Source: Pyrinomonadaceae bacterium | Lineage (GTDB): Bacteria; Acidobacteriota; Blastocatellia; Pyrinomonadales; Pyrinomonadaceae | Direction: 5' to 3' | Length of the DNA: 9,526 nt | NCBI GenBank assembly: GCA_013695245.1 | Contig: JACDAW010000270.1 | Location: 1 to 9,526 of the forward strand | Part shown: positions 1-5,509 of the stretch, in pieces | How the letters are laid out: each line of letters begins with the position of its first letter | Position numbering within the stretch: the first letter of the stretch is position 1 | Notes under the pieces: model-generated | Told to the model about the DNA's origin: nothing | What the model saw: the letters and a program-made list of their open reading frames with translations, nothing else | Databases searched by the model: none | Made by a program: the position numbers and the translations under genes

Positions 1-2
1 GA

Positions 3-881
3 TTGATTCTTTCCCTCTTTCTTGCGCTCCTTTCGTTTTCCTTCTCCGCCACTGCGCAAAGCCGACGCAAACAACCAACGACTGAGATTGCTCCGACGCC
101 GCTTCTCACACGCACTACGACGCGCACCGAAACGCGCCGCCTTAGTTACGGCGGAACGCTCACCTTAACGGGCGCGCCCACAGGTTCGATCACGATTGAG
201 GCGTGGCCGCAAAATGAGATTGAGATTACGGCCGACATCGAACTGCGCGCCCCGCGCGAAGAAGACCTTGCGCGTTTAGCCGCCGTCAACAATTTCGTCG
301 TTGATAAGGACGCCAATCACATCAACATCACGACGACCGGCACACACGACCGCCGCTTTATGCGCCGCACCGACAAAAATTTCCCGAAAGAATTACTGGG
401 CTTGCCTTGGAAGATTGATTACCGCATTCGCGTTCCCGCCTTTACCGACATGGAAATCTACGGCGGGCGCGGCGCGATCAACATCACAAACGTCGAAGGC
501 GCAATCCGCTTAAACGCAGGCGAAAGTCAAACGACGCTCACGCTTACAGGTGGCGGTCTGCTTGCGACCGTCGAACGCGGCTCCGTTCTGTTGCGCGTGC
601 CTGTGCGCAGTTGGCGCGGTCGCGGCGTCGAAGTGCGCCTCGCGCAAGGCGACATGGATGTTGAGCTTGCGCCAAATTTCAATGCTGACATTACGGCTTC
701 AATTCTCCGCACCGGACGCATCGAAAATTCTTACCCGTCACTTCTGCCACGCGAATCTGACCAGCACAGCGCGCCACCAACCGAGCGCAACTTGCAGGCG
801 CGCGCGGGCGCAGGCGGCGCACCCTTCTCTTTCACCGTCGGCGACGGCACGCTCCGCATCAAGCAGTTCGAGAACAAGTAA
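3..881 (+). CDS. Exported DUF4097-like beta-rich protein (5' end uncertain)
   Basis: The reading frame is open from the window edge, and the first usable start is a TTG at base 3. The true start may lie upstream, so the N-terminus is provisional. The first 19 or so residues form a hydrophobic stretch ending SATAQS, which reads as a Sec signal peptide cleaved near residue 19, so the protein is probably periplasmic or secreted. The mature part has repeated short beta-strand patterns (GTLTLTGAPTGSITIEAW, INITNVEGAIRLNAGES, VEVRLAQGDMDVELAP) with alternating hydrophobic residues. These are typical of the DUF4097/adhesin-like right-handed beta-helix or repeat proteins. No catalytic motif is visible, and the role is unknown; such proteins are often annotated only by the DUF. 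It ends with TAA at 879-881, and the downstream gap carries its own promoter candidate for dcd, so it is probably transcribed separately. The coding frame is secure; the family call is moderate. Confidence 0.72.
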   Translation: MILSLFLALLSFSFSATAQSRRKQPTTEIAPTPLLTRTTTRTETRRLSYGGTLTLTGAPTGSITIEAWPQNEIEITADIELRAPREEDLARLAAVNNFVVDKDANHINITTTGTHDRRFMRRTDKNFPKELLGLPWKIDYRIRVPAFTDMEIYGGRGAINITNVEGAIRLNAGESQTTLTLTGGGLLATVERGSVLLRVPVRSWRGRGVEVRLAQGDMDVELAPNFNADITASILRTGRIENSYPSLLPRESDQHSAPPTERNLQARAGAGGAPFSFTVGDGTLRIKQFENK

Positions 882-915
882 AAGCTGACTGCTAAATAAT
901 CTACTGTCGAACAAC

Positions 916-1001
916 AATTTGAGATTGCGATCTCGAATTTGAGTTTCCGGCACTTGAGACTTTGCCTTCCGTTCTTTATGCTCAGAAGCGCTCCTCAAAT
1001 T
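916..1001. repeat. Three copies of AATTTGAG (two direct, one inverted)
   Basis: The octamer AATTTGAG occurs at 916-923 and 936-943, exactly 20 bases apart. Its reverse complement CTCAAATT lies at 994-1001. Between the first two copies is the inverted repeat GAGAT-tgcg-ATCTC (921-934), a small perfect hairpin. The cluster surrounds the candidate dcd promoter, so it could be a protein-binding arrangement or the remains of a terminator. With motifs this short, chance is also possible. Confidence 0.4.
954..982 (+). promoter_or_regulatory. Candidate sigma-70 promoter for dcd
   Basis: TTGAGA at 954-959 (five of six matches to TTGACA) is followed after exactly 17 bases by TATGCT at 977-982 (four of six matches to TATAAT). 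This would start transcription near 990 and give a leader of about 67 bases before the dcd ATG at 1057. It lies in the only sizeable gap upstream of dcd. It is a consensus match by eye only. Confidence 0.38.
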
Positions 1002-1056
1002 TCTATTAACTAATGCGGGGTGCGATCTTCAATTTTCACTTTTCGGAATCAAACTC

Positions 1057-1647
1057 ATGACTGTTAAATCTGATCGTTGGATTCGCCGCATGGCGGAAGA
1101 ACACAATCTGATCTCGCCTTTCGAGTCTAAACTCGTGCGCGAAGTTGACGGGCGGCGTATCATCTCCGCCGGAGCGTCATCTTACGGCTACGACATGCGC
1201 CTTGCCGACGACGGCTTCCGCGTCTTCTCACCCGTCACTGGGCGCGAGATCGATCCCAAACGCTTCGACGAAGAATCTTTAATCGAACCGCCCCTGCGCA
1301 CTGCCGACGACAACTCGAAATACTATTTGCTTCCGCCGCACTCTTACGGCTTAGGCGTCACCGTCGAAACTTTCCGAATGCCGCGCAAAGTCACCGGCAT
1401 CGCGCTCGGCAAATCCACTTACGCGCGCGCTGGCCTTCTCGTCAACACCACGCCACTGGAAGCCGGATGGACAGGTCGCCTCGTCGTCGAACTCGCCAAC
1501 CTCGCCGATCTTCCTTTGCGCGTCTATGTCAACGAAGGCATCGGTCAAGTGATCTTCTTGGAGTCGGACGAAGATTGCGATGTCTCTTACGAAGATCGCG
1601 GCGGCAAGTATCAAGGGCAGACGGGATTAACTTATTCGCGTTTGTGA
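1057..1647 (+). CDS. dcd: dCTP deaminase
   Basis: This enzyme converts dCTP to dUTP and ammonia in the cytosol, the first step of the pyrimidine route to dTMP via dUTPase and thymidylate synthase. The protein is 196 residues, the family's usual size (about 190). The N-terminus KSDRWIRRMAEEH and the block SSYGYDMRL (residues 41-49) match the Dcd subgroup found in pseudomonads, as I recall it. The nucleotide-binding segment GKSTYARAG (118-126) is intact. The expected catalytic glutamate sits in RLVVEL (Glu145), followed by the C-terminal GGKYQGQTG (182-190), which closes over the substrate. The start is the ATG at 1057, with a weak GGAA 8 bases upstream. The next gene begins 24 bases after the stop, close enough for co-transcription. 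Some phage-defence systems use dCTP deaminase domains, but this is a plain single-domain protein with all the usual parts, so a housekeeping role is much more likely. Confidence 0.95.
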   Translation: MTVKSDRWIRRMAEEHNLISPFESKLVREVDGRRIISAGASSYGYDMRLADDGFRVFSPVTGREIDPKRFDEESLIEPPLRTADDNSKYYLLPPHSYGLGVTVETFRMPRKVTGIALGKSTYARAGLLVNTTPLEAGWTGRLVVELANLADLPLRVYVNEGIGQVIFLESDEDCDVSYEDRGGKYQGQTGLTYSRL

Positions 1648-1661
1648 GCCGTAATTCGTTC

Positions 1662-1666
1662 GGAGG
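1662..1666 (+). promoter_or_regulatory. Ribosome binding site GGAGG that fixes the start of the 1672 gene
   Basis: GGAGG at 1662-1666 lies 5 bases before the ATG at 1672. An in-frame GTG at 1666 would overlap this Shine-Dalgarno sequence and cannot use it, so the ATG is chosen as the start. Confidence 0.75.
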
Positions 1667-1671
1667 TGAGC

Positions 1672-2322
1672 ATGACGAGCAAAGACACAACGGATTTTCA
1701 GCAGGCGCTCCAGTCGCCCGTGCGCGCTTACCAAGAAGGCTTAGATTTTTTTATGGGCAAAGGCATCTTGAATGAAACGATCCGCCGTATCGCGGCTGAA
1801 CTCGAAGAGAAGGGCATCGCTTACAGCGTCATCGGCGCGTTGGCGCTTAATCAACATGGATACCGTCGCTTCACCGAAGATATTGATCTTCTCATGACGC
1901 TGGAAGGATTAAAGCGTTTCCGCAAAGAACTCGTCGGGCTAGGCTATCGTCTGGCGTTTCCGAGCGCGACGAGAAAGTTTCTCACGACCGCCGAGAACGT
2001 CCCCGTCGAAGTCATCACAAGCGGCGAATATCCGGGCGACGGACTGCCGAAACCGATCCAATTCCACGACCCGGAGCAAGATTACGTTGTGATTGACGGC
2101 ATTAAGACTGTCACGTTAGAGAAGTTGATTGAACTAAAACTCGCTTCCGGCATTAGTGCGCCTGACCGATTGAAAGATTTAGCCGACGTGCAAGAGTTGA
2201 TCAAATTGAAAAACTTAGATGCCGATTTCGTGTCGCATCTCAGTCCTTACGTGCGCGAAAAGTTTACGGAACTGCAACGCGCTGTCGTGCAAGCCCGCGT
2301 ACGTGACCGCGACGAACCTTAA
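1672..2322 (+). CDS. Nucleotidyltransferase-fold protein (AbiEii-like group)
   Basis: This 216-residue cytosolic protein has the features of the minimal nucleotidyltransferase fold. IGALALNQHG (residues 54-63) corresponds to the G-x-x-A-L nucleotide-binding turn. TEDIDLLM (68-75) gives the metal-binding D-x-D pair, Asp70 and Asp72. VEVIT (112-116) supplies a likely third acidic ligand, Glu113. A helical C-terminal part contains KLIELKLAS (151-159) and RLKDLADVQELI (166-177), the Lys/Arg-Asp pattern common in the AbiEii/DUF1814-type and related families. Such proteins transfer a nucleotide to a protein or RNA. Some are toxins of type IV toxin-antitoxin or abortive-infection pairs, but many solitary members have no known role. 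No AbiEi-like antitoxin gene adjoins it: dcd lies 24 bases upstream, and the downstream sequence is non-coding or degraded. The family call is fairly sure; the substrate is unknown. Confidence 0.82.
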   Translation: MTSKDTTDFQQALQSPVRAYQEGLDFFMGKGILNETIRRIAAELEEKGIAYSVIGALALNQHGYRRFTEDIDLLMTLEGLKRFRKELVGLGYRLAFPSATRKFLTTAENVPVEVITSGEYPGDGLPKPIQFHDPEQDYVVIDGIKTVTLEKLIELKLASGISAPDRLKDLADVQELIKLKNLDADFVSHLSPYVREKFTELQRAVVQARVRDRDEP

Positions 2323-2577
2323 CCCGCAAGTAACTGTTCTACAACCTCTGCTTCGCCGCGTGCCATTCCGTTTCGGCTTCCTGCCGCGCTGCTTGCTAAA
2401 ACCTGAAACCGAGTTCCGACCATTGTTTTCTGGCGGCAAGTCGAGCGGCGCTGTTAATTCGTAGCTGTCGGATCGTGGCGCGTCTCGTTGCAGTTAATTC
2501 TTTTATTTCTCCGATGTCTTCAGCGATTGAAAGATGCGCTGTTGCGTGCGTCTGTTCATCAAAAGCAGAAACGGAAG
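2323..2577. other. Non-coding or decayed stretch after the nucleotidyltransferase gene
   Basis: No frame on either strand looks like a conserved protein. Open frames exist on both strands but have no plausible start signal and a composition expected of shadows. No terminator hairpin with a T-tract was seen after the stop at 2322. Since it leads into a degraded restriction gene, it may be further remnant sequence, but nothing identifiable remains. Confidence 0.5.
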
Positions 2578-2858
2578 ATGCCTCAACTAACACAAGTCGA
2601 GATTAGACAAAACGCCGTCGCTTTCGTTCACGAATGGAGGGACGGGACGTGCGAGCGCGCCGAAGCGCAAAGTTTCTGGAATGAGTTTTTGGAATCTTTG
2701 GCGTCAAGCGCAGGCGCGTCGCCGTGTTTGAAAAGGCGGTGAAGAAAACAGGTGGCAAATTCGGCGCGATTGATCTTTTCTGGCGCGGCGTGCTGCTCGT
2801 CGAACACAAATCGCCGAACGAGAGACGCTCAAATTTAACCGACGACGCTAATATTTAA
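2578..2858 (+). pseudogene. Frameshifted, truncated N-terminus of an MmeI-like type IIL restriction-modification enzyme
   Basis: From the ATG at 2578 the first frame reads MPQLTQVEIRQNAVAFVHEW and continues to AEAQSFWNEF, an N-terminal pattern I recognise from MmeI-like fused nuclease-methyltransferases. After the five-T run at 2686-2690 the similarity moves to another frame. That frame reads GIFGVKRRRVAVFEKAVKKT and then GAIDLFWRGVLLVEHKS, ending at TAA 2856-2858. The second part holds the PD-(D/E)xK nuclease signature D-x9-E-x-K: Asp codon at 2772, Glu at 2802, Lys at 2808. One extra T in the run would join both parts into one frame. After the HKS the sequence no longer resembles the family, and the SAM-methyltransferase and target-recognition regions (several hundred residues) are absent, so repairing the frameshift would not give a working enzyme. 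It is a relic, not an active system. It ends 5 bases before the convergent minus-strand gene. Confidence 0.75.
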
Positions 2859-2863
2859 AGTCT

Positions 2864-3256
2864 TCAAGAAACGCCATTGCGCCCCTCAATCAACCGATCA
2901 ATCTTTTCGGAGAGCCGATTAACAGTTTCTTCCGTGCGAATCTGCGCATCTGCTAAAGCTGCAATACGCGCATCGGAGTTAGCCGCCGCCGATTCAGTTC
3001 TAATCTGCGCATCAGCTAAGGCTGCAATGCGCGCTTCAGAATTAGCTTGCGCCACTTCGGTGTCGGCTTGCACCTCCTCCGTTCTGATCTGCGCGTCGGC
3101 TAAAGCGGCGATAGAACGGTTCGCTTCATGAAACATATCTTCGTGCTCGTCTAACCGCTCATCATGGCGGCGTATCATCTCAGTTAAAATTTGTGTGTAG
3201 CGGCGCACGTCCGCCGAAAACTCTTCCAACTTAATAATACGCTCATCAATGCTCAT
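2864..3256 (-). CDS. Small coiled-coil protein with in-register repeats
   Basis: This 130-residue, highly charged, almost entirely helical protein has no signal peptide or membrane segment. The 12-residue unit IAALADAQIRTE occurs three times, at residues 49-60, 77-88 and 98-109. The spacings are 28 and 21 residues, whole multiples of seven, so every copy keeps the same heptad register in a continuous coiled coil. Flanking parts (SIDERIIKLEEFSADVRRYT and RLSEKIDRLIEG) also fit heptads. The start chosen is the ATG at 3254-3256. An in-frame TTG at 3278-3280 would add eight residues (138 in total) but has no clear ribosome binding site. Similar short repeat proteins are scattered in cyanobacterial and acidobacterial genomes as hypothetical proteins. 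A role in oligomerisation or as an adaptor is a guess. It is the only minus-strand gene in the window and converges on the R-M relic. Confidence 0.68.
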   Translation of the reverse strand: MSIDERIIKLEEFSADVRRYTQILTEMIRRHDERLDEHEDMFHEANRSIAALADAQIRTEEVQADTEVAQANSEARIAALADAQIRTESAAANSDARIAALADAQIRTEETVNRLSEKIDRLIEGRNGVS

Positions 3257-3431
3257 CGCTTGCGGCTGCCTTTCTTCCAAACAACATTTTCATATAGTTT
3301 AGCAGATGGGAAATTTTGTCTGTAGTGGAAAATGCAGCGGTTAAATGCAGAGACTTTCGCGTCGCCGCAAGTTATGAGATAAACTTAGTTACACCGAATG
3401 AACATTTGCAATTTCAGCATAACTTTTGAAA

Positions 3432-3980
3432 ATGATTCACTCATATCGCGGAAAACTCCCCCAAATTCATCCGACCGCCTACGTTGAAGCGAGCGCGCAG
3501 GTGATCGGCGATGTTGTTGTGGGCGAACACGCAAGCGTGTGGTTTAACGCGGTCGTGCGCGGCGATGTTTACTACATTCGCATCGGGGCGCGGACGAACA
3601 TTCAGGATGGCACAGTTGTTCACGTCTCGAACGGGACGCACGCGACCGTCTTAGAGGATGAGGTGACGGTGGGGCATAACGCGACGTTGCACGGTTGTTA
3701 TGTTGAGCGCGGGTGTCTCGTCGGCATGGGTTCGATTGTGATGGATGGGGCGCGCATCGGTGAGCGTTCGATTGTTGGGGCGGGCGCGCTCGTCTCTCCG
3801 GGAACGATTGTTCCGCCGCGTTCGCTTGTTTTGGGTGCGCCCGCGAAGGTGAAGCGGCAGTTGACGGATGAAGAGGTCGCGGGGCTTGATGCGTATTGGC
3901 AAAACTACATCGAGTATAAGCGCATCTACATCGAAGAAGAGTTGGAACAGACGCGAAGATTGTTTGATGATTCGGTTTAG
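3432..3980 (+). CDS. Gamma-carbonic anhydrase-like hexapeptide-repeat protein
   Basis: This 182-residue protein folds as a left-handed beta-helix, built from hexapeptide repeats running through roughly residues 10-140 (for example AQVIGDVVVGEHASVWFNAV and GARIGERSIVGAGALV). It belongs to the YrdA/PaaY/CaiE gamma-carbonic anhydrase-like group. The three zinc-binding histidines are in place: His64 in TVVHVS, and His82 and His87 in GHNATLHG. The conserved RGD of VVRGD and the NIQDG turn (56-60) are also present. Active members hydrate CO2 to bicarbonate as cytosolic trimers; many relatives have weak or undetected activity, so the assignment stops at the family. The C-terminal helix (about 145-182) would pack on the outside of the trimer. 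The ATG at 3432 is preferred to the in-frame TTG at 3426; neither has a good Shine-Dalgarno sequence. hisS follows after 59 bases on the same strand. Codons are strikingly G- and T-rich compared with dcd. Confidence 0.9.
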   Translation: MIHSYRGKLPQIHPTAYVEASAQVIGDVVVGEHASVWFNAVVRGDVYYIRIGARTNIQDGTVVHVSNGTHATVLEDEVTVGHNATLHGCYVERGCLVGMGSIVMDGARIGERSIVGAGALVSPGTIVPPRSLVLGAPAKVKRQLTDEEVAGLDAYWQNYIEYKRIYIEEELEQTRRLFDDSV

Positions 3981-4039
3981 CTTTTGTAGAAAGCACTGAG
4001 AAGAATAGCCGAACGGTTTACAGGATAGAGGAAAGAAAG

Positions 4040-5440
4040 GTGGCGAAAACACAACCGGCGCGCGGGATGCGCGATTTTTTGCCCGCCGATGTCAGGCGGC
4101 GCGAGTATGTGATCGGGGTGATCAGAGGAGTTTATGAGCGCTACGGCTTTGAGCCGTTGGAGACTCCTGAAGTTGATAAGATCGAGACGCTGTTGGGGAA
4201 GTACGGCGAAGAAGGCAATCAACTGATCTTTAAAATCCTGAAGCGCGGCGAAGGCGAAAGCACGGGCGAAGCCGATCTCGCGCTGCGTTATGATTTAACC
4301 GTGCCGCTTGCGCGTGTTGTCGCGGAACATCGAGAGCGGTTGCCGAAGTTTTTCAAACGCTACCAGATTCAACCCGTGTGGCGCGCGGATCGTCCGGCGC
4401 GCGGAAGGTTCAGGGAGTTTTATCAGTGCGACGTTGACGCGATTGGCTCACGTTCGATGACGGTTGAAGCGGAACTTTGCGCGGCGGCAGGCGAGGCGTT
4501 AGAGCGTTTGGGGTTTCGTAACTTCACGATCCGGCTTAATCATCGTCGTGCGTTAACAGCGTTGCTTGAAGCGGCAGGGATTGCGAATGACAAGCAGGCG
4601 GACGCGCTCGTCGCGCTCGACAAACTCGATAAGATCGGGCGCGCGGGTGTCGGTGTAGAGTTTAACGAACGCGGTATTAAGCCGCAGGCAGGCGAGCGGT
4701 TGCTGGACTTTTTCGAGGGAGTGCGCGCGCTCGAACATGCAGCGGAGTTTATTGACGTTGACGAAGACGCAATCGGAGGAGATGCGCAGGCGTTGAATCG
4801 CGCGGTGCTCGGACGCCTTGTTGAGTTTATCGGCGACCATGAAGCGGGTGCGCAAGGGATTGAAGAACTGCGCTCAATTCTTTTGTATGCGGAAGCGGGT
4901 GGAGCGGGGAAGCGCATCCGCATTGATCCATCTTTAGCGCGTGGGCTGTCTTATTACACAGGCGCGATCATGGAGATCAACGTTCCCGATCTGGCGGGGA
5001 GTCTCGGCGGCGGCGGGCGCTACGATAATCTTGTCGGCATCTTCTCAGGGCGCGAAGTTCCAGCGTGCGGTTTCTCTCTTGGCTTGGAGCGCATTATCGT
5101 TGTGATGACGGAGAAGGAGATGTTTCCGCCTCAGTACGCAAACGCTTCTCCGGCGGATGTGATGGTCGCCGTCTGGGACGAAGATGCGACGACGGACGCG
5201 CTGGCGCTTGCGCGCGAACTGCGCGCTGCCGATCTGCGCGTCGAATTTTACCCGGAAGCTGACAAGGTGAAGAATCAATTCAAGTATGCTTCAACGCGCG
5301 GCGTGCGCTTCGTCGCCATCATCGGGCCTGATGAGAAGGCGCGCGGCGAAGTTGCGATCAAAGATATGCAGACGGGCGAGCAGCAGAATGTGAGGCGCGA
5401 GACAACAGGCGCGACATTGAACGAGAGATTAAGGAAATGA
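4040..5440 (+). CDS. hisS: Histidine--tRNA ligase (HisRS)
   Basis: This class IIa aminoacyl-tRNA synthetase charges tRNA-His with histidine using ATP, in the cytosol. In order: the N-terminal GMRDFLP (9-15); class II motif 1 region around YGFEPLETPEVDK (35-47); RYDLTVPLARVV (83-94); motif 2, VWRADRPARGRFREFYQCDV (113-132); an insertion domain of roughly 165-290; the histidine-binding motif RGLSYYTGAIMEI (301-313); GGGGRYDNLVG (323-333); and motif 3, GFSLGLERI (344-352). The C-terminal anticodon-binding domain starts near residue 373 (DVMVAVWDED). At 466 residues it is longer than the roughly 420-residue E. coli type. Its motif 2 (REFYQCDVD) resembles the form in Bacteroidota, archaea and eukaryotes rather than the E. 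coli form. The start is a GTG at 4040 with AGGA 7 bases upstream (4029-4032). aspS follows after 69 bases, an arrangement also known from Bacillus. Nothing appears broken. Confidence 0.97.
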   Translation: MAKTQPARGMRDFLPADVRRREYVIGVIRGVYERYGFEPLETPEVDKIETLLGKYGEEGNQLIFKILKRGEGESTGEADLALRYDLTVPLARVVAEHRERLPKFFKRYQIQPVWRADRPARGRFREFYQCDVDAIGSRSMTVEAELCAAAGEALERLGFRNFTIRLNHRRALTALLEAAGIANDKQADALVALDKLDKIGRAGVGVEFNERGIKPQAGERLLDFFEGVRALEHAAEFIDVDEDAIGGDAQALNRAVLGRLVEFIGDHEAGAQGIEELRSILLYAEAGGAGKRIRIDPSLARGLSYYTGAIMEINVPDLAGSLGGGGRYDNLVGIFSGREVPACGFSLGLERIIVVMTEKEMFPPQYANASPADVMVAVWDEDATTDALALARELRAADLRVEFYPEADKVKNQFKYASTRGVRFVAIIGPDEKARGEVAIKDMQTGEQQNVRRETTGATLNERLRK

Positions 5441-5466
5441 TGAGCGAAGAGAATGGAGCAAAGTAA
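5437..5466 (+). CDS. Possible nine-residue minicistron overlapping the hisS stop
   Basis: ATG at 5437 overlaps the hisS TGA in an ATGA arrangement. It opens a nine-codon frame (MMSEENGAK) ending with TAA at 5464-5466. AAGGA at 5431-5435 lies 4 bases before the second ATG (5440), a usable spacing. It could be a short reinitiation or leader peptide in the hisS-aspS gap, or the stub of a former gene. It is too short for any sequence-based proof and may well be chance. Confidence 0.2.
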   Translation: MMSEENGAK

Positions 5467-5474
5467 ATTTTGTT

Positions 5475-5497
5475 GTTAATTCGTCGCCGGTTAATTC
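5475..5497 (+). repeat. Two direct copies of GTTAATTC upstream of aspS
   Basis: GTTAATTC lies at 5475-5482 and again at 5490-5497, a period of 15 bases, ending just before the aspS ribosome binding site. It may be an operator-like or promoter-region element. No good -35/-10 pair was recognised, and chance cannot be excluded. Confidence 0.3.
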
Positions 5498-5498
5498 T

Positions 5499-5504
5499 AA
5501 GGGA
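5499..5504 (+). promoter_or_regulatory. Ribosome binding site of aspS (AAGGGA)
   Basis: AAGGGA lies 5 bases upstream of the ATG at 5510, supporting this start for aspS. Confidence 0.55.
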
Positions 5505-5509
5505 TTGTT

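Noticed and set aside
1057..2322. dcd plus nucleotidyltransferase as a complete anti-phage dCTP-depletion system
   Set aside because: Dcd here is a standard-length single-domain enzyme with housekeeping features and a separate promoter candidate. The short gap alone does not show a defence function, so only the orphan nucleotidyltransferase was kept as a finding.
2686..2690. Programmed ribosomal frameshift at the five-T run
   Set aside because: Both frames stop soon after, and the rest of the enzyme is missing, so there is no full-length product to be made; decay or a deletion is simpler.
2864..3131. Repeated segments near 2940, 3003 and 3087 as a possible CRISPR-like or tandem DNA repeat
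   Set aside because: The units are coding, diverged at synonymous positions, unequally spaced, and explained by the coiled-coil protein repeats; there are no spacers.
3544..4052. Long open frames on the minus strand opposite the gamma-carbonic anhydrase-like gene and the start of hisS
   Set aside because: They lie antisense to clearly conserved genes, have low-complexity Arg/Ser/Pro-rich translations and match no family; they are a by-product of G-rich codons on the plus strand.
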